DNA of 63,075 nt, taken from contig SCQP01000002.1 in assembly GCA_004299485.1 (NCBI GenBank), forward strand, positions 296,966-360,040. Reading direction: 5' to 3'. The stretch comes from Acidobacteriota bacterium (lineage in GTDB: Bacteria > Acidobacteriota > Terriglobia > Terriglobales > SCQP01). This document shows positions 59,977 to 63,075 of this stretch, one piece after another; the first letter of the stretch is position 1; each line of letters opens with the position of its first letter. Made by a program: the position numbers and the translations under genes. The notes under the pieces are model-generated. The model was not told where the DNA came from and did no database searches. It saw nothing but the letters and a program-made list of their open reading frames with translations.

Positions 59977-61110
59977 ATGTCCCTGCCTGCGGAACTGCTT
60001 ACCTGGTTAACCTCGCAGCGGAATGCGATGGTTGACTGCCTTAGCACCTGGGCTGCCTGCGAGTCTCCCACCTCCGAACCCGAGCGGGTCCGCGCCCTCG
60101 CCCAGATCGTTGCCAGCGCCTTCACCGAAGCCGGTTGCGATGCCAACGATCACCCCGCAGCGCTGGAGCTTAGCCTGCCCGGCCGTGACGCCGACGCCTC
60201 TCCACTCCTCATTCTCGGCCATCTCGATACCGTTTACGACTCCGGCACCCTGGAGCGTATGCCCGTCCGCAACGATGGCGAGCGCCTCTGGGGTCCCGGC
60301 GTTTACGACATGAAAGGCGGCATCGTCCAGCTTCTGTTCGCTCTGCGCGCTTTGGCCGCCCAAGGCGCCGAGCCCCACCGTCCGCTTCACATCCTTCTGG
60401 TCTTTGACGAAGAAACCGGCAGCCACGCCTCTCGCTCGCTGACTGAAGCCGCCGCCCGCACCGCTGGTGCGGCTTTCGTCCTCGAACCGGCCGCTGACGA
60501 AGACGGCAAGCTCAAAGTCGCCCGCAAAGGCATCGCCGTCTACAAGCTGAGCGCCGAGGGCCGCGCCGCCCATGCTGGCGTCGATTTCACCGAAGGCGCC
60601 AGCGCTATTGTCGAACTGGCCGCCCGCGTGGTCGAAATCGCCTCCTGGAGCGACGCCGCTCGCGGCCTCACCGTCAACCCCGGCCTGTTCTCCGGCGGCA
60701 CGCGCCTCAACATCGTCGCCGCCCACGCCGAAGCCCACATCGAAGCCCGCGCCTGGACCGCCGCCGAACTCGCCGCCTTTGACCGCCGTATCCGCGCTCT
60801 CGAACCCTCCGACCCGCGCGTCCGCCTTGCGCTCGAAGGCGGCCTCAACCGCCCGCCCATGGAACCCACCCCCGCCAGCCTTGCTCTGGCCACCCGCGCC
60901 CGTGACCTCGGCCGCGAACTGGGCCTGGCTCTGGAATCCACCGGAACCGGTGGCGGCAGCGACGGCAGCTTCACCGCCGCCCTCGGCGTCCCCACCCTCG
61001 ACGGCCTCGGCGCCGTCGGCGCCGGCGCCCACACCTACCACGAACACGTGCTGATCGCCTCGCTCGCCCCGCGCGCCGCCCTCCTCGCCGCCCTCCTGCA
61101 GGCTATCTAG
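59977..61110 (+). CDS. M20-family metallopeptidase (carboxypeptidase G2-like)
   Basis: This zinc hydrolase of 377 aa has the M20 landmarks LGHLDTVYDSGTL (His, Asp), GPGVYDMKGGIVQ and VFDEETGSHAS, and an inserted dimerisation domain (about 180-290). It resembles glutamate carboxypeptidase / CPG2 and probably removes C-terminal glutamate from peptides or folates. No signal peptide is clear. TACAAT at 59964-59969 sits 7 nt before ATG 59977 and overlaps the alternative ATG 59968, so 59977 is preferred as a leaderless start. Confidence 0.88.
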   Translation: MSLPAELLTWLTSQRNAMVDCLSTWAACESPTSEPERVRALAQIVASAFTEAGCDANDHPAALELSLPGRDADASPLLILGHLDTVYDSGTLERMPVRNDGERLWGPGVYDMKGGIVQLLFALRALAAQGAEPHRPLHILLVFDEETGSHASRSLTEAAARTAGAAFVLEPAADEDGKLKVARKGIAVYKLSAEGRAAHAGVDFTEGASAIVELAARVVEIASWSDAARGLTVNPGLFSGGTRLNIVAAHAEAHIEARAWTAAELAAFDRRIRALEPSDPRVRLALEGGLNRPPMEPTPASLALATRARDLGRELGLALESTGTGGGSDGSFTAALGVPTLDGLGAVGAGAHTYHEHVLIASLAPRAALLAALLQAI

Positions 61111-61121
61111 CCGGCAAGCGC

Positions 61122-61550
61122 TCACAGCAGCAGGTGCAGCCCCAACCGGCGCCCGACTCGGCTCATTTCTGCATCGAGTGTCGCCAGCGGCAGTCCGCGC
61201 CGCAAGGCCAGCTCAATGTAGAGGGCGTCGTAGCTGGTCAGACCGTGCGCGCGGCAAAGCGGCAGGATTTCACCGAAAGCACGCTCCGCGGCGTGCTGAT
61301 CTACCTCGATCGCTAGCGCGGAAAGCCGCAAGCGAAACTCTTCTGTTTTCGCGACCGTGATCCGGCCCCTCCGCTCGGCCAGAGCCAGCACGTTGATCAA
61401 CTCGGTGTACCACCAGCCCGGTACGACTGCAGTTGCCGTGCTGAGCCGGCGAAACAGAGCGTCGGTCGCGGGCGTCGCCTCATCGTCGAAGACCCAGCTC
61501 AGGCCCACGGATGCGTCCACCACGAATTTGTCTCGTACCCTGCCTTTCAC
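61122..61550 (-). CDS. PIN-domain toxin (VapC)
   Basis: This 142-aa PIN ribonuclease has VVDASVGLSWVF (Asp), WWYTELINVLALAERRGRI (Glu), LTSYDALYIELALRRGLPLATLDAEM (two Asp). All four acidic residues are in place. The start overlaps the antitoxin stop by 4 bp. The C-terminus is slightly longer than average. Confidence 0.88.
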   Translation of the reverse strand: MKGRVRDKFVVDASVGLSWVFDDEATPATDALFRRLSTATAVVPGWWYTELINVLALAERRGRITVAKTEEFRLRLSALAIEVDQHAAERAFGEILPLCRAHGLTSYDALYIELALRRGLPLATLDAEMSRVGRRLGLHLLL

Positions 61551-61798
61551 TTCCGGCCTTCGGCGATCAGGTCGCGAACCTTCAGCCCTCCCAGAGTGCA
61601 GCCGCGCCGCGACTCGATCATGGCCTCAATAACTTGAGCCCGCTCGCCTTGGCTCGACTGCTTCTGCAAGGGCACCATCCGAGCCACCGGCGTCCCGTGC
61701 CGCGTCAACGTAATTTCGGCTCCCCTCTCGACCCGCTCCAGGATTTCCGAAAACCGGGTTTTCGCCTCGTAGGCGCCTATAAAGTCGCGATTCCGCAT
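61547..61798 (-). CDS. Phd/YefM-type antitoxin
   Basis: This 83-aa antitoxin starts RDFIGAYEAKTRFSEILERVERGAEITLTRHGTPVARMVPL, the typical Phd/YefM fold that binds operator DNA. The C-terminal part would wrap around the toxin. It precedes vapC in the transcription direction, and both probably form one autoregulated unit, a Phd/VapC mix seen in other genomes. Confidence 0.88.
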   Translation of the reverse strand: MRNRDFIGAYEAKTRFSEILERVERGAEITLTRHGTPVARMVPLQKQSSQGERAQVIEAMIESRRGCTLGGLKVRDLIAEGRK

Positions 61799-61874
61799 CG
61801 GGGCTTCTCTGCTTAGACCAGTCGTAGACTAGATTACCACGCTTCGGTCGTCGCCTGTTCTAGCGACCAGACTT

Positions 61875-63075
61875 TCAATCAAACGTGATGGTAAGCGTAA
61901 CGGTTGCAGTCTGGCCGCCCGACCCGGCGCTGGCGTTGGCGCTGGCCGTAACCTTAACCGTTGCGCTCTGCGTCGTGGTCCCGGTCGTGTTGTTGCCGGA
62001 GCCGTTGCCCGCCGCCATTCCGCCGCAACCCGCCAGCAATAGACAGATCCCAGCCAGCCCCCACGCCAGCCGCACGCGCCTTCGCCGCAGACTCATTGCC
62101 ACCCCGGCCACCACCAGCGCACCCAGCAGCCAGAACCACCGGTCGCGGCCGCCCGCTGGCAGCCACGGCGCACCGCCTGCCGCCGCCGCCGTCACCGTCA
62201 GCGCCATCTCCCGCTGCGTGTCGCTGCCATCGAGCGTAAGGCTGGGGGGTGTAAACGCGCAGCTCGCATAACTGGGCAGTCCGCTGCACGCAAACGACAC
62301 CGTTCCCTGGAAATTACCAAATGGCGTCGCCGTAATCACGATCTGTCCGGATGAACCCCGCTGCACGTCGATATGGTCCGGCGTTGCCGCCAGCATGTAG
62401 CCCGATTGCACGACGTTCACCGCAACCGCAGCCGAACTGCCGCCGGAAAAGTTTCCATCGCCGCCGTATTGTACCGTGAGGTCGTGCGTGCCCAGGCCCG
62501 CAAGCTTCGCCGTGAAGCTTGCCTTGCCGCCTGTCAGCGTTGCCGTTCCCAGCGCCGTTGTGCCATCGAAAAAGCTGACCGTTCCGCTCGGCGTCCCGCT
62601 GGTCGCGGGAGCGACCGTGGCTGTCAGTGTAAAGCCGTATCCCGCGCCCATGCTGCTCGCCGAACTCGCCAGCGCCACCGTGCTTGCCGCTTTCGAAATG
62701 GTCAATGTTCCAGGTGCGTAAGCGAGGGAGTAGTTGGCCGCTGCACCGCCAGCACACAGCGTCGCCGCGGTGCCGGCAGGCGTGGCGCTGGTGGCATCGG
62801 CGAGGCAGGTTGGTTCGGTGGTCAGCGCGGCCGCCGTATCGCCGTTCACGAAGCCGGAATAAACCGGTGCGACCGCGGGCACAACGCCGCCGTAGGTCAT
62901 GCTCGGGCTGGAGGCGGTAATGGTCAGCGGCGCCGGCGTCACCGTCACCACGCCGGGCGCATAGACAATGGTGTAACCGGGCGCCGCGGCGCCGCTGCAA
63001 GCTGTCGGCGCGGTGCTGCCCGCCGGCGAGCTGCTGCTCGCCGTGCTGGCGCAGGTGGGCGGCGTCGTGAGCACC
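61875..63075 (-). CDS. C-terminal part of a surface protein with MBG and Ig-like repeats (partial)
   Basis: The gene continues past the window edge, so only about the last 400 residues are visible. They hold at least one MBG-type repeat (GYTIVYAPGVVTVTPAPLTITASSPSMTYGGVVPAVAPVYSGF) and a bacterial Ig-like domain (STVALASSASSMGAGYGFTLTATVAP ... SGTVSFFDGTTALGTATL). A linker with WLPAGGRDRWFWLLGALVVAGVAM, a transmembrane segment and a Ser/Thr/Ala/Gly-rich tail follow. A Cys in LLLAGCGG occurs close to the end, an odd place for a lipobox. It may mediate adhesion or cell-surface display. The promoter is outside the window. Confidence 0.8.
   Translation of the reverse strand, partial: VLTTPPTCASTASSSSPAGSTAPTACSGAAAPGYTIVYAPGVVTVTPAPLTITASSPSMTYGGVVPAVAPVYSGFVNGDTAAALTTEPTCLADATSATPAGTAATLCAGGAAANYSLAYAPGTLTISKAASTVALASSASSMGAGYGFTLTATVAPATSGTPSGTVSFFDGTTALGTATLTGGKASFTAKLAGLGTHDLTVQYGGDGNFSGGSSAAVAVNVVQSGYMLAATPDHIDVQRGSSGQIVITATPFGNFQGTVSFACSGLPSYASCAFTPPSLTLDGSDTQREMALTVTAAAAGGAPWLPAGGRDRWFWLLGALVVAGVAMSLRRRRVRLAWGLAGICLLLAGCGGMAAGNGSGNNTTGTTTQSATVKVTASANASAGSGGQTATVTLTITFD

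Overview
The window reads as a chromosomal segment of a GC-rich, diderm, soil-type bacterium, most likely an Acidobacteriota (subdivision-1-like). The call rests on gene content and not on a marker gene. It includes a PadR regulator directly upstream of an ADOP-type permease, a very large TonB-receptor-like protein with an N-terminal carboxypeptidase-regulatory domain, TPR proteins carrying the same domain, an MBG/Ig-repeat surface protein, KorAB, and lipid A/Kdo genes (FabZ, LpxA, LpxI, KdsB). I see no rRNA, tRNA, CRISPR array or classical transposase.

Layout. 1-7953: TPR lipoprotein, pseudopilin-like protein, exported unknown protein, ClpC, a divergent LolD/LolC-like pair, phosphatidylserine decarboxylase. 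8001-10786: a compact four-gene cassette with codon usage unlike its surroundings. It encodes a 68-aa exported Cys-rich peptide, an exported 488-aa protein, and two membrane-anchored proteins, one with a thioredoxin-like CPDC motif. 10840-16949: PolX, ACP plus ketosynthase, KdsB, two paralogous TPR proteins. 17018-23594: a minus-strand glycan operon with four glycosyltransferases, an epimerase with a zinc-ribbon insertion, and a glycoside hydrolase whose barrel order looks circularly permuted. 23711-29660: KorAB and the TonB-receptor-like protein. 29703-39504: a VapBC-like pair, an AlkA-like glycosylase, an amidohydrolase, CoA transferase subunits, an SDR lacking its tyrosine, GH38 mannosidase, YceI, and a PIN fragment. 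39544-52556: PadR/ADOP, exported YqgE, then an efflux locus (HlyD-type adaptor, two ABC ATPases, TolC-like channel) followed by an NtrC-type regulator, an NtrY-like kinase and an M28 peptidase. 52562-56897: a four-helix-bundle element, RecO, GlyQS. 56887-61798: fabZ-lpxA-lpxI-Gfo/Idh operon, M20 peptidase, Phd/VapC. 61875-63075: 3' end of the surface-protein gene.

The most unusual signals are three. (1) A family of small elements has about 27-bp inverted ends with a 'CTGAAATACTG' core. One intact copy is filled completely by a four-helix-bundle (S23-type) gene. A second is an internally deleted copy that keeps the start and end of the same gene. Single ends sit elsewhere, two of them supplying the stop codon of the preceding gene. 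(2) The Cys-rich peptide/thioredoxin cassette has no function I recognise. (3) A TANNNT -10-like hexamer lies 6-7 nt before many start codons, which points to widespread leaderless mRNAs. Gene boundaries also carry several other families of short 7-10 bp word repeats.
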